Origin: Methanocella_A sp964548585
GTDB lineage: Archaea > Halobacteriota > Methanocellia > Methanocellales > Methanocellaceae
Length of the DNA: 64,000 nt
NCBI GenBank assembly: GCA_964548585.1
Contig: CAZJRS010000007.1
Coordinates: 1-64,000 of the forward strand
Reading direction: 5' to 3'
Part shown: piece after piece, positions 51,194-60,673 of the stretch
Layout of the letters: each line of letters starts with the position of its first letter
Numbering within the stretch: position 1 is the first letter of the stretch
Notes under the pieces: generated by a model
The model's database searches: none
The model's input: only the letters and a program-made list of their open reading frames with translations
What the model was told of the DNA's origin: nothing
Made by a program: the position numbers and the translations under genes

Positions 51194-54100
51194 ATTTCCC
51201 TGATGGCGTCCACCCGAGAGTCTTCTATCTGGGTGGTGGTTCTGGTGCTGACACCCTCTATGCGGTCGATGGTCCTTGTGCTGACGTCTTCGACACGCTC
51301 TACTGCCGAGGAACTGACCTCTTTGATCTCGCCGATGGTCTTGTTGCGGATCTCGTCCAGATCGTTGATGGTTCTGGAGCGGGCGTCGTCCAGCTCGGTC
51401 TTGACCGTGGTCCTGATCTCTTCGACATCCCGGGATACATCCGTCCGGATCTCCTTCATTTCCCTGGTGACCTCGGAGCGGGTTTCCTCTATGTCATGCT
51501 TGACTTCGGTCCTGGTGCCCTGGATTTCCCTGGTGACTGTAGACCGTGTCTCTTCGAGTTCCTGCATGAGGCTTGTTCTGGTGCTTTCCAGCTCGCCGTT
51601 TAGCGTTTCCTTGGTATCCTCCAGCTCCTTCAGCAGGTCTTTCGCTTCGCGGCTCTGCTGAGATATGCTGTTTTCAACCTCGGTAACCTTGCTGATCAGT
51701 TCGCTTTCAGCTTCCCGGACCCTGGTGATCATCTCGACCTCGATCTTGTTCTCGAGGTTGCGCTCCATGGCGTTGAGGTTGTCCTCAAGGGCCCGGTAGC
51801 GGTACTCGATGTTGTTGAGGTTGATGAATTCCTTACGGATAGCGGCCAGCCGCTCGTCCAGGTCTGAGAACGTCTTGTTCACCTGGTCGATCTGCGTCTT
51901 GAGGTACTGACCCGACTTGATGAGCTTGGCTTCCTGCGGGGTGACGCGTTCGGACTCTTCCTTGAAGCTGTCGATAGTCTTCTTTATCGAGCCTATCTCG
52001 TCCTTGTGGTCCCCGATGATCTCCCTGATTGTCTTGATGTCGTTGGTGTACAGCCTGAACTCGTCCTTCAGGCGCAGGATCTCGTCCCGTCCCTTGGCGA
52101 ACTCCCTGGCCTGCTTCACGTCTTCGGCGAACTTTTCCACCATGCCCTTGATCGACTTAAGCTCGCTTCTGTAATCCATTACAGCTTTGCCCAGCGAGCT
52201 TACCTGATCCATGCTGGACCTGAGCTTGTCCAGATCTTCCCTATAACCGTCGAAGGCTCTGATGTCCGATCCGAACGACTCCTTGAAGTCTGCCATCTCG
52301 GTCCTGGTCAGCTCCTTAATCGAGGTGACATCTGCCCGGACTAGGTCGCGCAGCGTGTCGACGTCGTCTGTCAGTGTTTCCTTCATCCGGCCAATGTCAG
52401 ATGACAGGGAATCTTTTACCTGGCCGATGTCTGTCGATAGTGTGGCTTTGATCTGGCCGATCTCCGATGAGAATGAGCCCTTTACATCAGCTATGTCCGA
52501 TGTTTGTGCTTCTTTTACCTGGCTGATTTCGGATGACAGGTTGTCCAGATCTGCCTGCATAGTATTCTTGACTGAGTCCATGCTGGACTTTACGATCTCG
52601 ATACCATCCTTCATCTCGCTGATATCCGCCTTCATGGCGTCGATATCCGTGGTCATGGAGTCCCTGACCCGCGTAATGTCCGCGGAGACGGATTCCCTCG
52701 CATATTCCTTGATCGAGGTGAGATCCGAGGCGATCGATTCCTTGATGTGTGCCATGTCCGGGATTGTCGATTTTATCGTGGCAATCTCCGTCATGACTGA
52801 TGACATGCCAGTGTTCTGTGCATCCAGAGCTTCCCTGATGCCGGCGATGTCCAGTGATAAGGATTCTTTGACAGCCCACACGTCATCGGTGTTACGTTCG
52901 ATTTTACCGTTGATCGATTCGACTGCACCATTGATCACCTTTAATTCTTCTTCGTAGCCTGCAATGACTGCGGTGATCGATTCGACGTCTGCAGAGCTCT
53001 TCGGTGCTCCTATTTCGGAAATGTTGTCACGTAGTGAGTTGATCTTGCTGTCCAGGATCGTGATCGAGGTCTTCAGCAGGTCGACGTTTGCTGTCTGTTC
53101 CGATTCGAAGCTCTTGAGCGAGGTGATCGACTCGGTAAAATTGCCAAGGATTGCTTTGATCTCTGACGTTTCCTGCTCGACACTCTCCACCTTCGCGCCG
53201 GATACCTTCACACCTACGGCAATATTCTCAACGGAACTGCTTACTGCGGCTATCTTTTCATCGTAGCCTGTCACGTTGTCTTTCAGGTCTTTGATCTCGA
53301 CGGCGAGCGTCTCCAGTACTTCTCGTTCCTGCTCTATGTATTCCTCGAAGCCGATCTCTTTAAGCCTGCTGATCTCTTCCTGAATTGAAGATATTGTCAG
53401 CCGCTGAGCATCGATCAGGGATCGGTTCTCGGTGATCTCAGCCTCGTACTTGTTGAACTCCGGAAGCTTGACATCTTCCCTTGACAGGCCGACGGCCACC
53501 ATCTTTTCTGTCTCAAGCTTTTCCACCTGTGCCTTGAGATCAGTAACTTGATCCGCGACCTTTTGTTCTTCCAGCTTAATCATCTGGGTCTTGAGCTCCG
53601 CGACCTTGTTGACCAGGTCTTCGTTCTGCTTTGCGAGGCTCTCGTTCTGCTGTCGCAGTTCATTGCGGAATTCTTCGATTTCTCTGCGCTGTCTTTCAAA
53701 CTCCGCGCTCTGTTTCTCGATCTGCGTTTTCAGCTCCGTAACGATCGCTGTATCTACCTGGGGTGCAGGCTTGGATACCACACTAGCGGGCTCAACGATC
53801 TCAGGCACTGTTGCCTTGACAGGCTCGACCGAAGGGAGAGGTTTAATCAGTGTTTCTCTACTCTCTCTGATCTCGATCTTTTCGGGCACTGCGGCCGGTG
53901 CGGTCTGGGCTGAGGGCTGTGTGGGTTGGGATGACTGTAAAATGTTCGGCTTAACAATCGGCTTCTGCAGCGGGGGCACTGTCGACTTTATCGGTACCTT
54001 TTGCACCGGAGCCTTCTCGAACTTTTCCGGCTGCTTCTGCGGAATCTGCGGCTTTGGGATCTGGGTCTTGCCTGCGGGCACGGCCACTTTTTCAGCTGGC

Positions 54101-54318
54101 TTCTCCGGCATCCTGGCCGGCCTTATCTCTGTCTTAGCGGGCTCGGGTTTCGCCGCTGTATCTGTCTTTGCCAGTTCGCCTTTGCCATCGCTCTTAGAAA
54201 GGATAGACTGAAGCGTTTCGAGTTCCTTCTTCAACCGTTCGTCGTCTTCTTTCGTTTTAGCCGGTTTTGACTCGTCTTTCTTCGGTTTTCTATCAAATAA
54301 ACCCATTTTAAATCCCAA
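51139..54318 (-). CDS. Giant coiled-coil protein, N-terminal part (runs into the assembly gap)
   Basis: The 1060 codons begin at 54318. The first 60 residues are highly charged (MGFKMGLFDRKPKKDESKP; ATG 54306, giving MGLFDRK, is an alternative start). About 60-170 is a proline-rich, probably flexible, region (PKPQIPQKQPEKF, PPLQKPIVKP). Most of the rest is alpha-helical coiled coil with 11-residue-type repeats such as SDIADVKGSFSSEIGQIKATL. There is no signal peptide or membrane helix. I recognise no catalytic domain. If the 55-bp overlap is collapsed, the whole protein is about 1376 residues. The length and shape suggest a cytoskeletal, scaffold or SMC/filament-like role, but this is a guess. 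Confidence 0.8.
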
Positions 54319-54587
54319 CCTGTATTTTCCCGTTTAAAGCTACGGACAATATTCAAAAATTCTTTGATATATACTTTGTTATATTTTCAGTAGCTATACT
54401 TGCATTAACTTGGTTATTATCCGTTATAACTTTTTGTGTCCCTGTACTGGCGTTCGTGGTGTATTAGGATAGCTATGAGAAGTAATCGGACTTAGCATCG
54501 CTCTTCTGTGAGTTTCTGTATGTCCTCTGTGCCAGGCACAGCGAAGCGTTCCTTAACGGTTAACCAACAAAAAGGATATGGGCCTGG
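54319..54587. other. 269-bp intergenic region between the giant protein start and the cfb operon end
   Basis: No gene is visible. The AT-rich part 54345-54430 (with TATATACTTTGTTATATTTT at 54367-54386) should contain the promoter of the minus-strand coiled-coil gene. Confidence 0.45.
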
Positions 54588-55982
54588 TTATCCCTTCTCG
54601 TGATAGACCCCGCACGACTCTACGAACTTGCGGGATAGGGGGATGTAGGATGCCGCGTGTAAATGCGTATACGTAGCGAGGGTGTTGTCCGATATCAGGC
54701 CGTCGAGGCCGTTGGTGATCCCCGTGCCCCGGTCTAGCCGGCAGGCGAACCTGGCGTTCGGTGAGATATCCGTAATCACTGAGTGGTGGAACTCGTGGCC
54801 TTTGAACTGCGCTCCTTCCTGGCCGATGGGGGTGTCCATCTCAAAGCGGCCTGCTACATATCCTATGGTCCTGACGTGCTTCATCGAGGCGACCCCCTCG
54901 AATACGCCGGCCATATCGTGGCGGGAGCCGTCTTCGATCTCGAGGCTTTTCATCAGGTACATCAGGCCGCCGCACTCTGCATAGATCGGCATGCCCTGCC
55001 GAGACGCTTCAAAGACTGACTTACGCATGGAGTCGTTCTGAGCCAGTTCGGCAGAGAAGATCTCTGGATAGCCGCCCCCGATGATCAGCCCGTCGACATC
55101 GGGTAACTCCTTGTCGTGGACCGGGCTAAAGTGGACGATCTCAGCGCCGCGGCACTGTAGCAGATCGATGTTATCCTTATAGTAAAAATTGAACGCTTCG
55201 TCGAGCGCAAGGCCGATTTTGACGCCGGTGGCGTTGCTTTTTACGAATATCTCGGGTTTCAGCTCCCTGATTGCGGGCGCTTCGTTGGCGATCTCCGCTA
55301 TCCGGGCAAGGTTGAGGTTGTCCCTGATTGTTTCCTTGATCTTTTCTAGCTTGACATCGAAACCTTCGACCCTGGACGCGCCCTCTCGTGCGGGTATCAG
55401 GCCGAGGTGGCGCATCGTCAGCTTCATCGAGTTGCTACGCGGGATCGCACCTAACACTTCCACGCCTGTATACTTCTCGATGGCCATCCGGGCCTTTTCT
55501 GCATGGCGTTCGCTGCCGATCTTGTTGAGGATGACGCCTCTGATGTTGACGCCCCTGTCGAAGTCCCGGTAACCCTTGACGATCGCAGCGGTACTTCTGG
55601 TGATGCTCTGGGCGTCTACGATTAAAATGACTGGTGTCTTGAGGACTTTAGCGATCTGCGCTGTGGATCCGACGTCGGACAGGCTTTCCAGGCCTTCATA
55701 CAGGCCCCGGACACCTTCGATGATGGCGATATCCGCCCCTTCGGAAGAGTGGATGAATGCCTCGGTGATGGCTTTGTCCGACATGAGGTAGCCGTCAAGG
55801 TTTCCGCCCTGCTTGCCGGTGATCATCGAGTGGTAGCTGGGATCAATGTAGTCCAGGCCGACCTTGAACGGCTGTACTGTCTTGCCCTGCTCTTTGAGCA
55901 GCGCCATAATGCCCACGGAAATGGTCGTTTTTCCCGCGCTGCTCCTGTCTCCGGCCAGGATGATCCTCGGTATTTTTATCAT
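54588..55982 (-). CDS. cfbB: Ni-sirohydrochlorin a,c-diamide synthase
   Basis: The 464-residue protein has an N-terminal dethiobiotin-synthetase-like domain with the P-loop GDRSSAGKTT (11-20). The C-terminal class I glutaminase domain (IIGGGYPEIF, then the nucleophile C337 in AECGGL) completes the CbiA/CobB layout. It uses ATP and glutamine to amidate the a and c acetate side chains of Ni-sirohydrochlorin, the second dedicated step of coenzyme F430 synthesis. The CbiA family also makes cobyrinate a,c-diamide, but the surrounding cfb genes decide for F430. Its ATG overlaps the cfbC stop by four bases. It is the last gene of the operon. Confidence 0.92.
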   Translation of the reverse strand: MIKIPRIILAGDRSSAGKTTISVGIMALLKEQGKTVQPFKVGLDYIDPSYHSMITGKQGGNLDGYLMSDKAITEAFIHSSEGADIAIIEGVRGLYEGLESLSDVGSTAQIAKVLKTPVILIVDAQSITRSTAAIVKGYRDFDRGVNIRGVILNKIGSERHAEKARMAIEKYTGVEVLGAIPRSNSMKLTMRHLGLIPAREGASRVEGFDVKLEKIKETIRDNLNLARIAEIANEAPAIRELKPEIFVKSNATGVKIGLALDEAFNFYYKDNIDLLQCRGAEIVHFSPVHDKELPDVDGLIIGGGYPEIFSAELAQNDSMRKSVFEASRQGMPIYAECGGLMYLMKSLEIEDGSRHDMAGVFEGVASMKHVRTIGYVAGRFEMDTPIGQEGAQFKGHEFHHSVITDISPNARFACRLDRGTGITNGLDGLISDNTLATYTHLHAASYIPLSRKFVESCGVYHEKG

Positions 55983-56785
55983 GATTGTGTCAATTCCCTG
56001 AGGTATGCGTCCTCTAATGCTTCCGGTACCTTATTATCCTTTTCCATTAAAACTTTTGCTGCAAGACCCCTGTAGATGAAAGCAGCTTCGGAGCAAGGGC
56101 TTGCCTCTATAACGCTCTTTCCGGCTCTTTCGCACTCCTGTACGATGCGGCTGCGGGGTATGCAGGAAAGCATCGGGACTTTGAGTGCATCTGCAAACCG
56201 TTGTACGATCTCTCTTTCGTTTGCTGCCTCCCGCTCGTTGCAGATGATGCCCCCCAGCGGGGTCTTAAGCGTGTTGAGGCCACGGCATATATTATTCGCC
56301 GCGTAGAGTGGCATGTACTCGCCAGACGTGATGATATACGCTTCCCGAACCATCTTCTTGGTGATTGGGACCGCGAACCCACCGCAGACGATGTCGCCCG
56401 GTACGTCAAAGATCAGTACGTCCGCTTCTTTGATGAAGGCTGATGCCTTCATCAGGAGTTCGACCGCTACGATGATCCCTCTGCCGGCGCAGCCTATGCC
56501 TGGTTCAGGCCCGCCCACTTCGGTACACTGCACCCCTCCGAAGCCTTCGTATACGATTTCTTCTTCCCTGATACTATCCATCTTGTTATTTCGCTTGCGG
56601 ACCGTATCCATGATCGTGGGGATCCGCCTGCCGCCCAGCAGCGTGATCGACGAGTCGCTCTTCGGGTCGCACCCGATGAGCATCACTTTCTTGCCCATTT
56701 CGCCCAGTGCAGCAGCCATGTTCGACGCTGTCGTCGACTTTCCGATACCGCCCTTGCCGTAGACTGCGAGCTGCTTCTGCTTCAT
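55979..56785 (-). CDS. cfbC: Ni-sirohydrochlorin a,c-diamide reductive cyclase, NifH-like reductase component
   Basis: The 268-residue nitrogenase-iron-protein homolog has the P-loop GKGGIGKST (10-18). The two cysteines that hold the bridging [4Fe-4S] cluster of the dimer are C99 in GCAGRG and C134 in DIVCGGF. It uses ATP to pass electrons to CfbD, which reduces the macrocycle and closes the propionamide-derived ring. It starts in a four-base overlap with the cfbD stop. True nitrogenase is excluded because the partner is a short NifD-like protein in a cfb operon and there are no nifK, nifE, nifN or nifB nearby. Confidence 0.95.
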   Translation of the reverse strand: MKQKQLAVYGKGGIGKSTTASNMAAALGEMGKKVMLIGCDPKSDSSITLLGGRRIPTIMDTVRKRNNKMDSIREEEIVYEGFGGVQCTEVGGPEPGIGCAGRGIIVAVELLMKASAFIKEADVLIFDVPGDIVCGGFAVPITKKMVREAYIITSGEYMPLYAANNICRGLNTLKTPLGGIICNEREAANEREIVQRFADALKVPMLSCIPRSRIVQECERAGKSVIEASPCSEAAFIYRGLAAKVLMEKDNKVPEALEDAYLRELTQS

Positions 56786-57876
56786 AACATGCTCCTGAGC
56801 GTAGCTCCGAACTCGGACTCTACTATATTATCTACACCCAGCGTCTTCGGGTGGAGATCGATCTCCACCATCACGTGGTGGTGTCCGGCCTTTCTCAGTG
56901 GCTCTACCTGGCGAGGGCCGTTTGTGATCGAGAATATCTCCATGCCTTGTAGTGCTTCAAAGGGGACCCCGTGAGGGACGCCCGTGATTACCACGTAATC
57001 GTAGCCGGAGTACTTTTCTTTGATGATCTCCGCCGACAGGTCCCCTGTCACGGGGTACTCGTCAAGTCCACCCGTTACGTGGTCGATCGGGAAGCCTTTC
57101 TCGCCGTATGCTTTTGCGATCGTGTTTGCGTACCTGCGAATCCTTGGGAGGCCGATGCTCGTGTCCAAGTTTGCAATGGTTACCGGCACGGGGGCGTTGA
57201 GCTTTCGGGCGGCTTCGCTGACCGCCAGGTTGGCATCCGCGAACATGTAGGCAGTTTCCTTCTTGGCATTCAGGATAGAGACTCCTTTTTTGCCCTGTCG
57301 CATCAGTTCGATGAGGCGGGCTGCTGCCTTGTACTTGAGGTCGCCCCGGGAAGGCTCTATGTAATCGCAGCTGGCGGCACCGGCTTTCTTTTCCAGCTCT
57401 GTGGCCAGCAGCAGCATTTTCTTCTGGCGCTCCAGCTCTCCGCCATCGAGGATCCCTGCGGCGTGCGCCGCTTCCAGCGTCATGATCGCACCTGTGGTGT
57501 TGTCGCCGTAGCCAGCGTGAATTTCCACTTCGATCACTGGCACACCCGGCTCCGCATCTTCCACCGCCCGGTGAAAATTCTCGCCGATGATCATGCTGGC
57601 GCAGGTGCCTACGATGCCGATCGTCCGGGGGTTGAACCGCTCCGAAACTTTCTTCAGCACGCTGACGAGCACATCGTGGGCGCCGAAAACATAGTCAGAG
57701 TCGCACATGGCTGTGGTGACTACTCTGATACCATCTTCTTCCAGCAGGCGGGCATGCTTGAAGCAGCAGCCCGGCGGGCCATGCAGCACTGCCACGTCGA
57801 CGTCCAGGTCTCGCAGCGTATAGAGCGCCGCAACAATGGCGCTCGGCCGCGGCTGAATGATCCGGTTTTCTTCCAC
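56782..57876 (-). CDS. cfbD: Ni-sirohydrochlorin a,c-diamide reductive cyclase, NifD-like component
   Basis: The 364-residue NifD/BchN-like protein is much shorter than nitrogenase subunits. Cluster-binding cysteines are visible near the start: C37/C38 in PGCCFKH, C58 in AMCDSD and C92 in GTCAS. With CfbC it carries out the six-electron reduction and ring E formation that turn Ni-sirohydrochlorin diamide into seco-F430. Its ATG (57876) lies seven bases after the cfbE stop, and it overlaps cfbC by four bases. Confidence 0.94.
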   Translation of the reverse strand: MEENRIIQPRPSAIVAALYTLRDLDVDVAVLHGPPGCCFKHARLLEEDGIRVVTTAMCDSDYVFGAHDVLVSVLKKVSERFNPRTIGIVGTCASMIIGENFHRAVEDAEPGVPVIEVEIHAGYGDNTTGAIMTLEAAHAAGILDGGELERQKKMLLLATELEKKAGAASCDYIEPSRGDLKYKAAARLIELMRQGKKGVSILNAKKETAYMFADANLAVSEAARKLNAPVPVTIANLDTSIGLPRIRRYANTIAKAYGEKGFPIDHVTGGLDEYPVTGDLSAEIIKEKYSGYDYVVITGVPHGVPFEALQGMEIFSITNGPRQVEPLRKAGHHHVMVEIDLHPKTLGVDNIVESEFGATLRSML

Positions 57877-57883
57877 TAGTAGT

Positions 57884-59161
57884 CTACCTCCATGTTTTCA
57901 CGCAGGAAATGATCATGTCTCCGGGCACGGTCCTGCTCAGTGCCACCCGGATTCCCTCTTCGAGGTCGGGCGCGTGGCGCCCGTCAGTGCTCTGGAACCT
58001 GTCGCCGACAAGGACCACATCTCCCGTCCAGCCGTTTGCGATGCGGGTTGCCTGGGTCGGGTCCAGGCCTTCGCAGACGTTGTAGCGTTCTTCGCCCAGT
58101 ACCAGCACTTTTTTCCCCATGTGGCCCTGGCTCTTTTCCAGCGCATGTATCACGCCACTGATTGTCAGTCCTGAACAGGAATTGTCTATCAGTACCCGCC
58201 CTTCCAGGTTATCTCGCTTCATCCGGCCGGGAATGCCCGAGAAACCAGCTAGCGCAGCCTGTATCGCTTTCTGCGATACGTTCAGCTGTAATGCGGTAAC
58301 GGTGGCACATAGGGCAGGATCACCATATGAGTCGAGATCCAGTTCCGGGGCGAAACACGGGTCGATTTTTTTGTCGGCCAGTAGCTTTCCTATGATAAGG
58401 CCGTCAGGTGCGAAGCACAGATCGCCCCCATCTCCGAAGGTGATCTCTTTCATCCTGCCTGTCAGACCGTAAGTTGCCTGGTGCACGATAGTGCTGCCGG
58501 GCTTCGCATACTCAGCCATCTGCATCTTCGCCAGATATGATCGTTTTGTACCGCCGGCGATCGGATAGTCCCGGTCCAGCGTGGTGATCACGCCAACATC
58601 GGCAATGCCACAGCCGCCCAAAGAGACCTCAAACACACAGGTATCAGGTTTCAGGCCAGCATCGCGGACTGAATCGAGTGCTTTTATCATGTTAGCAGGA
58701 GTAATGCTTAACCGTTCTCCTGTTGGCTTCCCATCTACAGTCAGCCCTGTGCTGGCATGTACCAGCACGGATTCTCCTGCTGCCTGCAGCATCCTCCCGA
58801 GGAGCGTACAGGTTGTTGTCTTGCCATACGTACCAGTGACCTCAACGCATCTCCTCCCGTTAAGGCGACCTGTCGCCTTAATCAGCCACCCAGCCATCCT
58901 GTGGTGGGTGATCACCGGTACGTTCCGCTTCAGAGCGTCCGTCAGCAGCCCGTTAGGTGCCATGTGTACGGGAGCTACGACCAGATCGTAATCCCGGGCC
59001 TCGTCGAGCTTCAGCACCCCGATGCCGTTTTCCGATGTTTTTCCCGCTCCGTACACGTCCACCGCGAAGACTTCATACCCAAGGCTATGCAACTCCTCCG
59101 CGAGGACGAGTCCGCCATGGTTGATGTCCAGCACTGCGATACGTGATGCGTCGAGGTCCAT
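57884..59161 (-). CDS. cfbE: Coenzyme F430 synthase (Mur-ligase-like)
   Basis: The 425-residue Mur-ligase homolog has the ATP-binding loop TGTYGKTTT (109-117) and the central DTCVFEVSLGGCG region seen in Mur enzymes. CfbE uses ATP to activate the g-propionate side chain of seco-F430 and close ring F, the last step of F430 synthesis. Murein is not expected in this organism and the gene sits inside the cfb operon, so a cell-wall role is unlikely. The frame starts at ATG 59161, 17 bases after the cfbA stop. Confidence 0.92.
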   Translation of the reverse strand: MDLDASRIAVLDINHGGLVLAEELHSLGYEVFAVDVYGAGKTSENGIGVLKLDEARDYDLVVAPVHMAPNGLLTDALKRNVPVITHHRMAGWLIKATGRLNGRRCVEVTGTYGKTTTCTLLGRMLQAAGESVLVHASTGLTVDGKPTGERLSITPANMIKALDSVRDAGLKPDTCVFEVSLGGCGIADVGVITTLDRDYPIAGGTKRSYLAKMQMAEYAKPGSTIVHQATYGLTGRMKEITFGDGGDLCFAPDGLIIGKLLADKKIDPCFAPELDLDSYGDPALCATVTALQLNVSQKAIQAALAGFSGIPGRMKRDNLEGRVLIDNSCSGLTISGVIHALEKSQGHMGKKVLVLGEERYNVCEGLDPTQATRIANGWTGDVVLVGDRFQSTDGRHAPDLEEGIRVALSRTVPGDMIISCVKTWR

Positions 59162-59178
59162 CTGGCAATTCCTTCGGT

Positions 59179-59580
59179 TCAGCTTTCGTAAACCCCAAAC
59201 GCCTGCGTGATACGCCTGCAGGACAGTTCGGCGATCAGGTCATCCGATCCCAGCGGGTCTGCGTAGACAATATCGTAGTTGTTGTAGGTTATACGCTTCT
59301 GGCCGTCCTTCAGCCCAATCAGGCCCGGAATATCTTCCTTGATGTGAACACCCTTCGCCAGGAATAAGGGGAACACGATGATCTTCTTCACGCCGGTGCC
59401 ATCGAAGCTGTCCAGTCCGTCTTGAATGGTCGGCTTGTTCATATTCATGAACCCTACCCGCACTTCCGCCTCGGGCATCCGCTTTGCTATGCGAGCCGCA
59501 ATATCTTCGATAAGCTCCTTATTATGGGGCATAGAGCTGCCGTGACCGACAACCAGCAGGCCAAATTTCTCGTTATCCAT
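59179..59580 (-). CDS. cfbA: Sirohydrochlorin nickelochelatase
   Basis: The 133-residue small CbiX-type chelatase has the metal-site histidines H13 (VGHGSS) and H79 (KGVHIKED). It inserts nickel into sirohydrochlorin, the committed step to F430; members can also insert cobalt. It is the first gene of the operon cfbA-E-D-C-B. Two TATA-like elements lie upstream, at 59694-59703 and nearer at 59646-59656. Confidence 0.93.
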   Translation of the reverse strand: MDNEKFGLLVVGHGSSMPHNKELIEDIAARIAKRMPEAEVRVGFMNMNKPTIQDGLDSFDGTGVKKIIVFPLFLAKGVHIKEDIPGLIGLKDGQKRITYNNYDIVYADPLGSDDLIAELSCRRITQAFGVYES

Positions 59581-59693
59581 ATAAACACTCCCTTATCCGA
59601 CAAGCGAAATCCTGCCAGACTCTTACAAGTTAGGTGCGCTTGAAGGTATAAAAAAGTTCGGGTTCGTAACACTGAATGTGAAAAATTAACGTA

Positions 59694-59703
59694 ATTTTAT
59701 ACG
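59694..59703 (-). promoter_or_regulatory. Probable TATA box of the cfb operon
   Basis: Minus-strand CGTATAAAAT, with CCCCAA in front of it as a possible BRE. It gives a leader near 90 bases. A second TATA-like TTTTTTATACC near 59646 would give a leader of about 45 bases. Confidence 0.45.
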
Positions 59704-59768
59704 TTGGGGACTGAAAAGGTTTTTCGAATCTAAAGGTACCAAAATGGGCAAAACTAAAAAAAATAAGC

Positions 59769-60635
59769 TTATATCTTATACCAGTACAAGGTATAATTTT
59801 CTAGCTTATATGCTGCCTTGCCCCTGTCGACCAGGTTGCTCATGTGCCCTTTTAGCATCACCAGGGAGATGTAATAGTTGTTAAGGCTGTGGTAGAGCTT
59901 CAACCTGTCTGCCAGCCGCGCGAGCAGGTCCTCCATGGAAATCGGCTCGGCGATCAGCTCTAAAACCACTTCATCGACCCTGTCGAGCTGGCTCAAGTGG
60001 TAATCCGCGGCTTTCAGCGTCTCACTCCGGGTGAGCGGCTTGCCATGGCCTGGTACCACATAGTCGAAGTCCTCCTCTTTTACCTTCCGGAGGGAAGTGC
60101 GGCAGATGTCTGGATCGATGCAGTAAGGTAGCTTGTACTTCGACCACAGATCTTCCGAGTACAGCGTATCCGCCGTGTAGAAGACGCCGTCCTCCGTGAC
60201 GAACCCATACTGCCCGAGGGTGTGGCCTGGCAGGAAGACCGGCTTGATCGACGGGTCGTTCCACTCCTCAATATATGTGTCTACTTCGCAGGCGTTGCCC
60301 TGAAAGTACGGCGTGATCAGCTCGATCGGGGGTTTGGCCCAGCTGAACAGGCCCCGCACGTTGACTTCCGGATACCGGACCAGCAGTGCGTCATCTCTGG
60401 ACGCGATGACCTTTGCGCCCCGTTCCCGGAACTCGCAGGCGTGCCTGAAGTGATCGTTGTGGCCATGGGTAATCAAGACCGTATGAATGTCATCCCGGGC
60501 CACATCCTTGTAGCCCATGCTACCCGGGTCTATCACGTAGCCTTTAAAAATCCCTGTATTACTCATAGCCGGCAGGTAGTACGAGTTACCAGCAACCTTG
60601 ATCGCCGCTACCTTTTTATCGTCACTCATAGACAT
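59769..60635 (-). CDS. Metallo-beta-lactamase-fold hydrolase with winged-helix-type C terminus
   Basis: The 288-residue protein has THGHNDH (56-62) for the di-metal site, FLPGHTLGQYG and VVPGHGKPLTR further on, all standard for the MBL superfamily. The last 90 residues (ELIAEPISMEDLLARLADRL...) are alpha-helical and resemble the C-terminal domain of LACTB2-like hydrolases. A paralog, cut by the window edge, lies at 63649-64000. ATG 60635 (after GTG 60638) or ATG 60629 are possible; a TATA-like element 26 bases before 60635 suggests a leaderless transcript. The substrate is unknown. Confidence 0.82.
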   Translation of the reverse strand: MSMSDDKKVAAIKVAGNSYYLPAMSNTGIFKGYVIDPGSMGYKDVARDDIHTVLITHGHNDHFRHACEFRERGAKVIASRDDALLVRYPEVNVRGLFSWAKPPIELITPYFQGNACEVDTYIEEWNDPSIKPVFLPGHTLGQYGFVTEDGVFYTADTLYSEDLWSKYKLPYCIDPDICRTSLRKVKEEDFDYVVPGHGKPLTRSETLKAADYHLSQLDRVDEVVLELIAEPISMEDLLARLADRLKLYHSLNNYYISLVMLKGHMSNLVDRGKAAYKLENYTLYWYKI

Positions 60636-60637
60636 CA

Positions 60638-60646
60638 CTATATATC
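60638..60646 (+). promoter_or_regulatory. TATA box for the cupin gene, probably leaderless
   Basis: CTATATATC is centred about 31 bases before ATG 60674. It overlaps the first codons or start region of the divergent MBL gene. Confidence 0.5.
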
Positions 60647-60657
60647 ATAACAACGAT

Positions 60658-60665
60658 AGATTTAA
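60658..60665 (-). promoter_or_regulatory. TATA-like element for the MBL gene, probably leaderless
   Basis: Minus-strand TTAAATCT is centred 26 bases before ATG 60635, within the 38-base gap shared with the cupin gene. Confidence 0.4.
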
Positions 60666-60673
60666 CCACTTAG

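Noticed and set aside
50040..54270. Several plus-strand frames of 80-230 codons opposite the coiled-coil genes
   Set aside because: They are serine- and leucine-rich mirror images of the repeat-rich coding strand.
55979..57876. Nitrogenase (nifH/nifD)
   Set aside because: The NifD-like protein is only 364 residues, no nifK/E/N/B is present, and the genes lie in a cfb operon with the chelatase, amidase and Mur-like ligase of F430 synthesis.
57884..59161. Peptidoglycan or pseudomurein Mur ligase
   Set aside because: Position inside the F430 operon and absence of other cell-wall mur genes favour CfbE.
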